From NCBI GenBank assembly GCA_044226045.1, contig JBGAHR010000001.1:124001-188000 (forward strand): DNA of 64,000 nucleotides, read 5' to 3'. Shown piece after piece: positions 51,845 to 61,300 of this stretch (position 1 is the stretch's first letter; each line of letters begins with the position of its first letter). Source of the stretch: Endoryza sp044226045. GTDB taxonomy: Bacteria; Bacteroidota; Bacteroidia; Chitinophagales; Chitinophagaceae. Made by a program: the position numbers and the translations under genes. Below the pieces are notes generated by a model. It worked only from the letters and a program-made list of their open reading frames with translations. It had not been told where the DNA came from and ran no database searches.

Positions 51845-53758
51845 TTATTGTTTTACCACTTTCATCGTTTCTCTTGTGCCTTCACCGATTTGAACCTCCA
51901 GGAAGTACACTCCTTTATTCAAAGTTTGCATCGGCAGGCTTACCGAAAGCTGATCCTGTTCTTTCAGCAATTGCTTCTGCAATTGTAGTCTTCCATCCAC
52001 TCCAATCAGTCTCATGGTAACAGTTCCTTTTTGTGGGTTGTTGAATGTAACGGTCACCACATCTCTTACCGGATTGGGATAATAATCGATGGCGCTTTTC
52101 GAAATGGTCGCTGCCAGGCTGACTACATTGCTGTAGCTGCTGCTGCCATCGCTGCTTACCTGTTTCAACCGATAAAAAGATTTTCCGTTCACTTCTTTGC
52201 TATCTGCAAAGGAGTATTGGTGTTGTTGCAGGCTGGTGCCGCTTCCATTTACTTTGCCAATGCTGTAAAACTGTTTGCCGTCATCACTACGCTGAACATC
52301 GAAATAGCTATTGTTCAGTTCTCCATTGGTAGTCCAGCTGAGCAGGTTTTTATGATCTTCTTTCCGGGCAGTGAACGACAGCCAGGTTACCGGTAACACC
52401 GCGGCACTGGATCTGACGATCACTGTATCGCGCGTGCTGGCGCCTGCATTATCAGTTGTTCTCAACTCAAACGCATAGTCACCCAGCATCAGGAATGAAA
52501 GGGCCGGATTGGCCACATTGGCATTTGAAATGGAGTACGTAACCGGTCCGGAGATCTTTGTCCATTGGTAGGAACTGATATTTCCGTCGGGATCATAACT
52601 CATGGCGCCATTCAGGTTAGCCGTTGACGTTATAGTTGCCTGGTCTGCACCAGCCTGGGTAACGGGAGGAATATTACTTACTGCTCCACTTGTTACCGTT
52701 ACCGTAACGGTGGCAGTTTTCCAGTTGGCCCGGTCATCCACCACTTTCACTTCAAAAACATAAGTACCCGCGATATTGAGGTTGGTGATTTGGGTTAAGC
52801 CGGTTGTGGATACCGGAGAGATAATATTTCCGGTAGCAGGGCCCGATACTTTTCTCCAGATGTATCTGAGAATGGTGCCATCCGGATCATACGAGGCAGC
52901 TGCGCTCAGGTTTACTACGCCGGGTGAAGTGGATACGGTCACATTGGATCCGGCATTGGCAACCGGGAAAATATCAGGAGGAAGGCTCTTGTTCTGCGCC
53001 AGGAACCACTCGAAGATATTTGGGTTTTGCCAGTTGTATAAAGTATCATAAGCACGGTCCCAGATAAAATGACCGCCGTTGCTGAACAATGTCATATAGG
53101 GCGGAATGAGAGGGTTGGCTGCGTTTACATTGGCCACCTGGCTCGTAGTACAACCAGCGCCTACCACACCATCATCCAGTGCATGGAATGCCCATAGAGG
53201 AAGATTGGCATTCGCAATGTTCGCCGGTGTAACAGCTGAACAGGTACCGCAGACAGCGCCAATAGCGGCAAGCTTTTGTGCATTGGCCAGTGAACTCGTA
53301 GAATAGTGCCAGGTACCGCCACCACCCAGACTAAGTCCGGTGAGGATGATACGGTTGGTATCTATCTGCAAATTGGCTTTGGCGTATTTGATCATCTCTT
53401 CTACATAGAAATCCTGCCAATCGCCATAGCTGGAACTTAATTGCGGAGAGAGTACCAGGAATGTTTCCCATTTGCCATTCCAGTAGAATCGCATGGGATT
53501 ACCGGCATTGATATATTTCGGAATTCCGTTCGCGGCCACCGAAGAAATCTGGGTGGTACCATTGCCTCTTTCACCAATTCCGTGAAGGAAGATAATAAGA
53601 GGATACCTGATAGATGGATCCGCGTTGTAATTGGTTGGTTTGTATTCAAGGAAGCCAATAAACTGACCGTTGGATGCAGTCAGCCCCTTCGCAACCTGTT
53701 GGGCAGTGCCAGTGACGGTAAATAGCAACATGCCAAAACCAAATAACAGATTTTTCAT
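51845..53758 (-). CDS. Secreted esterase with 2 PKD-like repeats and T9SS type A domain (paralogue A)
   Basis: A 637-aa protein. The signal peptide ends GTAQQ. The alpha/beta hydrolase domain (about 20-265) has LIIFLHGIGERG, nucleophile GLSLGGGGTW, acid in AFHALDDGVVG and His in GGHFIWDRAYD, like PHB-depolymerase/CE1-type esterases. Two PKD-like repeats follow (about 265-450), then an immunoglobulin-like stretch (LPVTWLSFTA), and a C-terminal T9SS type A sorting domain (DYYPNPVRDVVTVTF ... KVVKQ). Predicted secreted, surface-bound esterase. Substrate unknown. It is the shortest of three tandem paralogues. Confidence 0.9.
   Translation of the reverse strand: MKNLLFGFGMLLFTVTGTAQQVAKGLTASNGQFIGFLEYKPTNYNADPSIRYPLIIFLHGIGERGNGTTQISSVAANGIPKYINAGNPMRFYWNGKWETFLVLSPQLSSSYGDWQDFYVEEMIKYAKANLQIDTNRIILTGLSLGGGGTWHYSTSSLANAQKLAAIGAVCGTCSAVTPANIANANLPLWAFHALDDGVVGAGCTTSQVANVNAANPLIPPYMTLFSNGGHFIWDRAYDTLYNWQNPNIFEWFLAQNKSLPPDIFPVANAGSNVTVSTSPGVVNLSAAASYDPDGTILRYIWRKVSGPATGNIISPVSTTGLTQITNLNIAGTYVFEVKVVDDRANWKTATVTVTVTSGAVSNIPPVTQAGADQATITSTANLNGAMSYDPDGNISSYQWTKISGPVTYSISNANVANPALSFLMLGDYAFELRTTDNAGASTRDTVIVRSSAAVLPVTWLSFTARKEDHKNLLSWTTNGELNNSYFDVQRSDDGKQFYSIGKVNGSGTSLQQHQYSFADSKEVNGKSFYRLKQVSSDGSSSYSNVVSLAATISKSAIDYYPNPVRDVVTVTFNNPQKGTVTMRLIGVDGRLQLQKQLLKEQDQLSVSLPMQTLNKGVYFLEVQIGEGTRETMKVVKQ
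52405..52970 (-). repeat. 2 PKD-like coding repeats (paralogue A)
   Basis: Two protein repeats of about 90 residues with the pattern PVANAG-x-N/D, S-DPDG-I, W-x-K-SGP, G-Y-FEL, V-DN-GA, D-V-V-V. Boundaries are approximate. Confidence 0.8.
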
Positions 53759-54256
53759 AGTGTACAGAAATTTAGGTACTGGATAACAGGGTTAACAATT
53801 ATCCTTTGCTACGGCTACTAATAAACAATATTTCGGGAGGGTGTGGGGGTCTGATACGGATAAAACTTAAGCGGTCAGGTTATATTTCGACCGGCATAAT
53901 AATTTTCCTTAAATAATTGGGAAACACCGAAAGGCAGGTAAGTAGAATTATTTGACATCATAAGGACTGGATTTTTTCATGTAGTATGGTACAAACTCTG
54001 TACCATCGGGCCGAAAAATGGCTTCCAATTCCTATAATACCATAAAAATGAGTACTTGTTGGTGAAAAATTTCGTAGTTCTTCTAAGAGTTAATCACGAA
54101 TGTTGCCGCTGATCCTCCTCGTAGAAATTTTCGTATTCTTCCGAATGCAGATGCCTGATATTTTGACTCTTTTTTTTTGCAGAAATGGCACTAAAGAAAA
54201 GAGGCTGTTCCGGTCGATGGAACAGCCTCTATAGGGCCTTTCACAGGTTTAATTCC
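53759..54256. other. Intergenic region 53759-54256
   Basis: A 498-bp AT-rich gap between paralogues A and B. It contains the terminator of paralogue B (54195-54235) and a small inverted repeat TGGTACA / TGTACCA at 53987-54005 with a 5-nt loop, which could be an operator. No full -7 box for paralogue A was found. Confidence 0.5.
54195..54235 (-). terminator. Rho-independent terminator of paralogue B
   Basis: Perfect 11-bp stem GAGGCTGTTCC (54201-54211) with GGAACAGCCTC (54219-54229), 7-nt loop. A T-rich minus-strand tail is the complement of the AAAGAAAA before it. Confidence 0.85.
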
Positions 54257-57200
54257 TTATTGCTTTACAAAGCGACTCGTCAGCTTCCTGCTGCCGGTAA
54301 TCACTTCGGCATAATAAATTCCTGCAGACAGTGAAGACAATGGCACCGTAACATCATAATTGGGTGACTGCTTCACAAACTGGTAGCTGTATACCAGCTT
54401 TCCATTGATGTCATATACATTTATCCTCGACGGACCTGTCAATGCGCTGCTGTATCGGAGATTCACTTGTGAGATCGCGGGATTGGGATAAGCTACCAGT
54501 TGCTCCTGTACGGTGTTAGTAGTAGCTGCGCTCAGTTCGGCGACTGCTGCTGTTTTTGCAGTGGTACCGGCTGTTGTGCTGTTCACGGTAATTACCACCA
54601 CATCTGTGCTCACAATGCCTGTGTTGTTGGTAATCTTCAACTGGAACTGATAGGTTCCCTGGGAGAGACCGCTTACCTGTGTAACAGCATAATTCGGGCT
54701 GCTGATCACTGCCGTAGTGGGGCCGCTCACCTGCGACCAGTTCCATTGCGCGATAAAGCCGTTTCCATCGGTTGAGCCAAGGCCATTCAGTTGAACAACT
54801 GTCACCGGCAGATTGATCGTTACATCATTACCGGCATTGGCCACCGGCGCGCCCTGCTGGATTACATTCACCATAACGGTATCCGCAGCTGTATTGCCTG
54901 CATTGTCGGTAAGGGTCAGTTTGAAAGCGTAGGTACCCGGAGCCAGGTTGTTCACCTGGGTGGCATCTGAATTAGGGCTCACAATGGTATAAGAAGTGGG
55001 TCCACTGATTCGGCTCCAGTTCCAGACAGCGATAAATCCATCCGGATCGTAAGAGCTGGTGCCTCTCAGTACAACGCTGTTGGCAGGCCACTGCACGTTT
55101 TGATCACTTCCCGCATTAGCCACGGGAGCCTGACCATTATTTACCGGATAGGAAGGCGCGCTTCCATATGCCACGGTGATGGTAACAGTATCTGCCGCAC
55201 TGGCGCCTGCATTATCTGTTACTTTCAGTTCAAATTGGTAAACACCCTGTACCAGGTTGCTGACACTGGTAGTGGCAACAGCCGTGTTGGCAATGGTAGG
55301 ATTGTTGGGGCCGCTGAGCCTTGTCCATTTCCAGGATGCAATGGTTCCGTCCGGATCAGTGGAAGCAGAACCATTCAAAGTAGCCGTATTGGTCGGGAGT
55401 GTAATGGATCCGTTTGGTCCCGCATTGGCAACAGGTGCCTGGTTAACCGGAACAGTGCTTCCCACTGTGATCTTGACGGTATCACGACTCAACGCACCAT
55501 TGGCATCGTTAACGGCCAATACAAATTCGTAGGTTCCGTTCACCAATCCATTCACCGTCGGGCTGGCGAGTGTGGAGTTTGAAATACTGTAAGAATCCGG
55601 TCCGGTCACCTTCGACCAGTAATATGACTTGATCGTTCCGTCCGGATCATAAGAACCACTTCCGTCGAGCGTGGTGCTGCTTCCTGTGATGGTTTGATCA
55701 TTTCCTGCTTTCGCTACCGGCAGTTGATTGCCGGTTGAGCCGCCGTTCACCGTAACGATCACCGTATCGCTCGCGGAAGCGCCGGTATTATCTTTTACAA
55801 TTAACTGGAAAGTATAAATTCCCTGTGACAAATTGGTAACTGTGGTGGTATAATACTGCGGACTGTTGATGCTTTCTCCTGCAGGCCCGCTCAACTTCGA
55901 CCAGTTCCAGTTGGTAATGCTTCCTGCCGGTGCGGAAGAAGTGGAACCATTCAGCGTAACGTTATTGGTGGGAAGTGTTATAGTGATATCACTGCCTGCC
56001 CTGGCAACCGGAGGCTGACTGGATGGGGGAGGTGTTGGTTGTGCACTACCTACTGTGATCTGTACAGTATCTCTCGCTGTCAGGCCGAGATTGTCATTTA
56101 CGATCAGCAGGAACTGATAGGTTCCCGCAACCAGGTTGCTCACTGTTGGGTTGGCTATGGCAGAATTGGAAATAGCGTAGGACGTGGGTCCGGAAAGTTT
56201 AGACCAGTTATAAGAAGCAATAGAGCCGTCGGGGTCGCTGGAGGAGGCCCCATTCAAATTGGTGCTGCTTCCGGTAATGGTTTGATCCGGTCCTGCATTG
56301 GCAATTGGCGCTTTGTTGGAACTGCCCGCGCCATTGACGGTAACTTTTACATTCGCGGTATTCGTTGCACCCGCATTGTCGGTAACCGTGAGTGCAAATA
56401 CATAACTACCCTGTGTAAGTCCGCTTACCGTAGTGCTCGCTGAATTTGTTGAACTGAAATTAGCGGTGCCGCCGCTGACTTTGGTCCAGCTGTAACCCGT
56501 AATATTTCCATCCGCATCGGAAGAGGCGGAACCATTTAATGATACACTGTTTGTCGGGAGCGTAATGGTTTGATCCGGTCCCGCATTGGCAACAGGCGCC
56601 ACATTGCCCTGGCCGCCACCGCCCGTCAGGCTGACGTTCACCACCACCTGGTCTTTCGAAACGCCACCTCTGTTGTCTACTACCGTTAATTCATATACAT
56701 AGGTACCGGCAGTGAGTAGCCCGGTAAGTCCGGTTATGCCGTTGGTGGATACAGCAGACAGAATGTTTCCGACAGAAGGTCCGGATATTTTGTTCCAGAT
56801 ATATCTTACAATAGTTCCATCGGGGTCGGAAGAGGAAGCGCCACTGAGTGTGGCGGTACCCAATACACTTGAAATAGTGATATCCGGTCCTGCATTGGCC
56901 ACCGGCAATGTATTTACCGCAAGACTTTTATTTTGACCGAGCAGCCATTCATACAGGTTGGGATTTGCCCAGTTGTATTCCGTATCATAAGCTCTGTCCC
57001 AGATCCAGTGACCTCCATTGGCGTACAAAGTCATCAAAGGCTTTACCGGATTTCCGGCAGCCTGGATGGCTTGAATAGAACTGGTGGTACAGCCAACGCC
57101 TACTACACCGTCATCCTGTGCATGAAACGCCCATACCGGAAGTTTAGCTCCGGCAATATTAGCGGCCGACACCAGGTTGCAGGTTCCGCAAACCGGAGCG

Positions 57201-57694
57201 ATCGCCGCCAGTTGACTGGCATTTCCCGAAGAGGAAGAAGCATATTTCCAAACGCCACCACCTCCCAGGCTCAATCCTGTGAGGTAAATTCTGTTTGGAT
57301 CCACACGCAGGTTGTTTTTCGCGTATTTGATCATTTCATCCACGTAAAAATTCTGCCAGTCGCCATAAGCCGTGCTCAACTGCGGAGACAATACGAGGAA
57401 GGTTTCCCATTTGCCATTCCAGAAGAATCGCATGGGGTGACCATTTGCAATGTTTTTGGGAATTCCATTGGCCAGGACCAGGGGGAGGTTGGTTTGGCCG
57501 TCACCTCGTTCTCCAATACCGTGGAGAAAGATGATTAATGGATATTGTGTTGTCGGGTTAGAACTGTAGTCAGTGGGGGTGTACTGATAAAAACCGATAA
57601 ATGTTCCATTCGACGCCGTCAGGCTTTTTGCTACCTGTTGAGATAATGCAAAAAGCGGGGCCAGCAAGAGACTGGCGATCAACAATCTTTTCAT
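54257..57694 (-). CDS. Secreted esterase with 8 PKD-like repeats and T9SS type A domain (paralogue B)
   Basis: An 1145-aa protein with the same plan as the neighbour downstream: signal peptide (MKRLLIASLLLAPLFALSQQ), an alpha/beta hydrolase domain to about residue 262 with IGERGDG, GLSLGGGGVW, AFHAQDDGVVG and GGHWIWDRAYD, then eight PKD-like repeats of about 90-100 residues. A Thr/Ala-rich linker and a T9SS type A domain (LVAYPNPAISQVNLRY ... SRFVKQ) close it. The hydrolase domain is closely similar to paralogues A and C, so the three probably act on related substrates, with repeats acting as a rigid stalk or glycan-binding part. Own terminator downstream. Confidence 0.92.
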   Translation of the reverse strand: MKRLLIASLLLAPLFALSQQVAKSLTASNGTFIGFYQYTPTDYSSNPTTQYPLIIFLHGIGERGDGQTNLPLVLANGIPKNIANGHPMRFFWNGKWETFLVLSPQLSTAYGDWQNFYVDEMIKYAKNNLRVDPNRIYLTGLSLGGGGVWKYASSSSGNASQLAAIAPVCGTCNLVSAANIAGAKLPVWAFHAQDDGVVGVGCTTSSIQAIQAAGNPVKPLMTLYANGGHWIWDRAYDTEYNWANPNLYEWLLGQNKSLAVNTLPVANAGPDITISSVLGTATLSGASSSDPDGTIVRYIWNKISGPSVGNILSAVSTNGITGLTGLLTAGTYVYELTVVDNRGGVSKDQVVVNVSLTGGGGQGNVAPVANAGPDQTITLPTNSVSLNGSASSDADGNITGYSWTKVSGGTANFSSTNSASTTVSGLTQGSYVFALTVTDNAGATNTANVKVTVNGAGSSNKAPIANAGPDQTITGSSTNLNGASSSDPDGSIASYNWSKLSGPTSYAISNSAIANPTVSNLVAGTYQFLLIVNDNLGLTARDTVQITVGSAQPTPPPSSQPPVARAGSDITITLPTNNVTLNGSTSSAPAGSITNWNWSKLSGPAGESINSPQYYTTTVTNLSQGIYTFQLIVKDNTGASASDTVIVTVNGGSTGNQLPVAKAGNDQTITGSSTTLDGSGSYDPDGTIKSYYWSKVTGPDSYSISNSTLASPTVNGLVNGTYEFVLAVNDANGALSRDTVKITVGSTVPVNQAPVANAGPNGSITLPTNTATLNGSASTDPDGTIASWKWTRLSGPNNPTIANTAVATTSVSNLVQGVYQFELKVTDNAGASAADTVTITVAYGSAPSYPVNNGQAPVANAGSDQNVQWPANSVVLRGTSSYDPDGFIAVWNWSRISGPTSYTIVSPNSDATQVNNLAPGTYAFKLTLTDNAGNTAADTVMVNVIQQGAPVANAGNDVTINLPVTVVQLNGLGSTDGNGFIAQWNWSQVSGPTTAVISSPNYAVTQVSGLSQGTYQFQLKITNNTGIVSTDVVVITVNSTTAGTTAKTAAVAELSAATTNTVQEQLVAYPNPAISQVNLRYSSALTGPSRINVYDINGKLVYSYQFVKQSPNYDVTVPLSSLSAGIYYAEVITGSRKLTSRFVKQ
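54585..56915 (-). repeat. 8 PKD-like coding repeats (paralogue B)
   Basis: Eight repeats, with start-like cores PVANAGPD, APVANAGPDQTI, APIANAGPDQTI, PVARAGSDITI, PVAKAGNDQTI, APVANAGPN, APVANAGSDQN and APVANAGND. Each is followed by the DPDG and SGP cores (repeats 4 and 8 have variant DPDG). Boundaries are approximate. Confidence 0.85.
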
Positions 57695-58305
57695 AGAGAA
57701 TCAAAGCACTTTCCAGGGTGATAAAATAGTAGTTACATTCCGATGACTTCGTCATCGTTTTTGAAATTCATCGCTAAAAAATGGAAATGTTGGTTCGAAG
57801 AATTACTCGCAGCTATTCTCATTTTGTTAATGAAAATGCACACAGCGAGCATCAGAATGTCCAGAACCTTCAATAACCAGGGAGTTTTAATAGGGATTCG
57901 AGAAGATGCCATTTTTTTGCAATGACTATGCCAATTATTATAATGGCATTTTAATTTTTATCTACGATTTCCATTTGAAATGTGAATAATCGTTTCGAGT
58001 GTTAGCAACCAACAGATTAAAAAATCGATGAAGAGAAAAATATTTTTTCTCTGCCATCACCATTAAAAATGAAATGTTCATGATATTGAATTTTCTCAAA
58101 GAAAAAACTCACACAGTTATGCGGCTGTCGAATGGATTTTTATAATTCTGTAGAGAGAGAAAATTTTTTTGTAGAGGAAAGTTGATCGCGATTAAGGAGA
58201 AACACCGTGGAAAAAATTACACAGACAATCATTCTTGTTTTATTAACAAAACAAAAAAGGTGATTGAGCTTCTCAATCACCTTTTGATTTCATTTAAATA
58301 TTGAT
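57695..58305. other. Intergenic region 57695-58305
   Basis: A 611-bp AT-rich gap between paralogues B and C. It holds a CGATGAC-TTC-GTCATCG hairpin followed by TTTTT (57741-57762), which is a terminator-like fold only in the plus direction, and the terminator of paralogue C (58259-58281). No protein gene was seen. Confidence 0.5.
58251..58285 (-). terminator. Rho-independent terminator of paralogue C
   Basis: A 10-bp stem GGTGATTGAG (58259-58268) with CTCAATCACC (58272-58281), 3-nt loop, extended by flanking A/T pairs. On the minus strand a T-run follows (complement of AAAAAA at 58253-58258). Confidence 0.85.
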
Positions 58306-61300
58306 CTACTGTTTTATCAGTTTGGTAATCATTCGTTTTTGTTTTTCAACCCAAACTTCCACATAGTAAACACCTGCTTTCAGATCAGCCACACTCACCT
58401 GGACATCAGACAATGTTCTTCCTTTATCGAACATGATCGTTTTAACCAGTACTCCATTATTATCGATGAAGTTGAGTTTGCACTGACCCACCAGGTCGCT
58501 TACACAACGAATGTTAACGGTAGTAATCGCCGGGTTCGGATAAACCGTTAAACCTTCGGAATAGCTGAAATTATCCACGATGGTGATTCCAACTGTATCC
58601 TTGCGGCTGGCTCCTCCATTATCGGTTACGGTCAACTCGAACACATAATCACCCACCGTCACCAGGTTGGATACAGAAGTGATCGACAGGTTTGCATTAC
58701 CGAGCACAGTATTGACTGGTCCGGAAATTTGTCTCCAGCGATAACTGCTGATGGAACCATCCGGATCATAGGAGGCAGTACCATTCAATACGGACGTGCT
58801 CGAAGGCACTGCGATGGTAGTATCGTTTCCTGCCTCGGCCACCGGCAATTGATTCGGCGATGCATTTACGATTACAGTCACCAGGTCTTTGGCGCTGGCT
58901 CCCTTGTTGTCGGTTACTGTCAATTCAAATACATAAGTACCGGCCTGCACGCCAACCACCGTTGGAGTAGCCGTAGTAGAGTTAACGATCGTAATAGCAC
59001 CTGGCCCTGAAATCTTCACCCAGCTGTAGGTGGCAATCAATCCATCAGGGTCATAAGAGGCAGCACCATTTAATTGTATCGTCGGATTGGGCAGCATGAC
59101 GGTAATGTCAGTACCTGCCTTGGCAACAGGAGGCTGATTCGGTGCCGGGTTAACAGTTACTGTAACCGTATCGGCAGAACTTGCTCCATTATTATCTGTA
59201 ACAGACAGTCTGAACGCATAGGTTCCCTGTACCAGGTTAGTCAATGCGGTAGAGGCGCTTGCCGGACTGGCAATGGTAAACTGTGCCGGTCCACTAATTC
59301 TGCTCCAGCTGTAACTGGCAATGGAACCATCGGGATCGCTGGAAGCGGTTCCGTTCAAGGTCGTGCTGTTAGCAGGAAGCGTAAGGGTAATATCTGCTCC
59401 TGCATTTGCTTTCGGCGCCTGGTTGGAAGGCGGTGGCGGAGGCGGTGCTGCATTTACAGTGACCATCACGGTATCCGCATCACTCGCGCCGTTGTTGTCG
59501 GTTACAACCAGTCGGAAGCCATAGGTACCCTGTACCAGGTTGCTTAAACCGGTGCTGGCTGCTGAAGCATTGGCCAGTGTAAACTGCGTTGGTCCGCTGA
59601 TGCGGCTCCAGCTATAGGTGCTAATGGAACCATCGGGATCGCTGGAAGCGGTTCCGTTCAAGGTCGTGCTGTTGGCAGGAAGCGTAAGGGTAATATCAGC
59701 TCCTGCATTTGCATTCGGTGCCTGGTTGGGCGGTGGCGGTGCCGGATTAACAGTTACCTGAACAGTATCGCTTGCAATAGCGCCACTGTTATCTGTTACT
59801 ACCAATCTGAACTGATATACGCCCTGCACCAGGTTGGTAACACTGGTGGATGCGGCATTCACATTGGCGATATTGAATTGCGCAGGACCTGCGATCTTCA
59901 CCCAGTTATAAGATACAATAGTACCATCGGGATCTGAAGAGGAGCTGCCGTTGAGTGTTGTATTGTTGACGGGCAGGGTAATGCTCACATTATTGCCGGC
60001 AGCAGCGATCGGTGCCACGTTCGGCGGCGGCGGCGCACCACCTACTGTTACCTGTACGGTATCGATCGCTGTGGCTCCCTGGTTATCGGTTACGGTCAGA
60101 GTGAAAAGATAAGTACCAGCTACCAGGTTATTGACGATCGTCTGTCCGTAGTTCGGACTTACAATATTGTATTGAGAAGGGCCGCTGATCTTGGTCCACA
60201 CCCACAACGCAACGATACCATCGGGGTCATAGGAACCCGAACCGTCGAAAGTCGTGCTGTTTGCCGGTGGTGTTAAGGAAACATCCGCACCCGCTTTGGC
60301 GATCGGCGCCTGGTTGGGTGGAGGTGTACCATTGTTTACGGTTACCTGTACAGTGTCATCACCGGTAGCACCGTTGTTATCGGTTACCACCAGTCTGAAT
60401 GTATAGGTTCCTGCAACCAGGTTGGTCAATGAAGAACTGGCGGCTGTCGGGCTGCCGATGCTGTATTGGGCAGGTCCCGTCAGTTTACTCCAATTATAGG
60501 AAGATATGGTTCCATCCGGGTCGTTTGATCCGGATCCATTCAGTGTGGTCGAATTAGCGGGAAGAGTAAGAACTGCATTGGATCCGGCATTTGCCTTGGG
60601 CGCCTGGTTAGCCGGCGGTGGCGGTGGCAAGGCAGCATTCACTGTTACCACTATGGTATCTTTTCCAATCGCTCCATTATTATCGGTCACCTGCAGTTGG
60701 AAACTGTAAGTTCCCTGTACCAGGTTGGATAAAGTGGTAGTAGCTGCAGACGCGTTTCCAATGGTGTACTGGGCAGGTCCGCTCAATTTGCTCCAGGCAA
60801 ATGAACTGATCGTTCCATCGGCATCACTGGAGAATGATCCATCCAGGGTGCTGTTATTGGTGGGCAGGGTCAGTGTAATATCTGATCCGGCTCTTGCAAC
60901 TGGCGCCTGGTTGGCAGGTGGAAGGCCCGGAAGATTTACCGTGATCTGTACCGTATCTCTGCCAACTCCACCGGCATTATCGGTTACACGTAATTCAAAT
61001 GTATATACACCGGATACCATTCCATCAATACCACAGGATGCATAAATATTATTGGGCATGTTGAAAGTAGCCGGTCCGCTGAGTTTTGTCCAGAGATAAC
61101 CCGTAATCGAACCATCCGGATCAAAACTTCCCCATGAGCTGAGGGTAATATTATTTACTGTGATGGTCTGGTCTGAACCAGCCACTGCAACCGGTAGGAG
61201 GTTAGTACCGGGAGGGCCGCTGTTTACTGTAACTTTTACTGTATCACGACGGGCGATTGCTCTGTTATCCACTACCATCAACTGGAAATAGTATGTTCCC

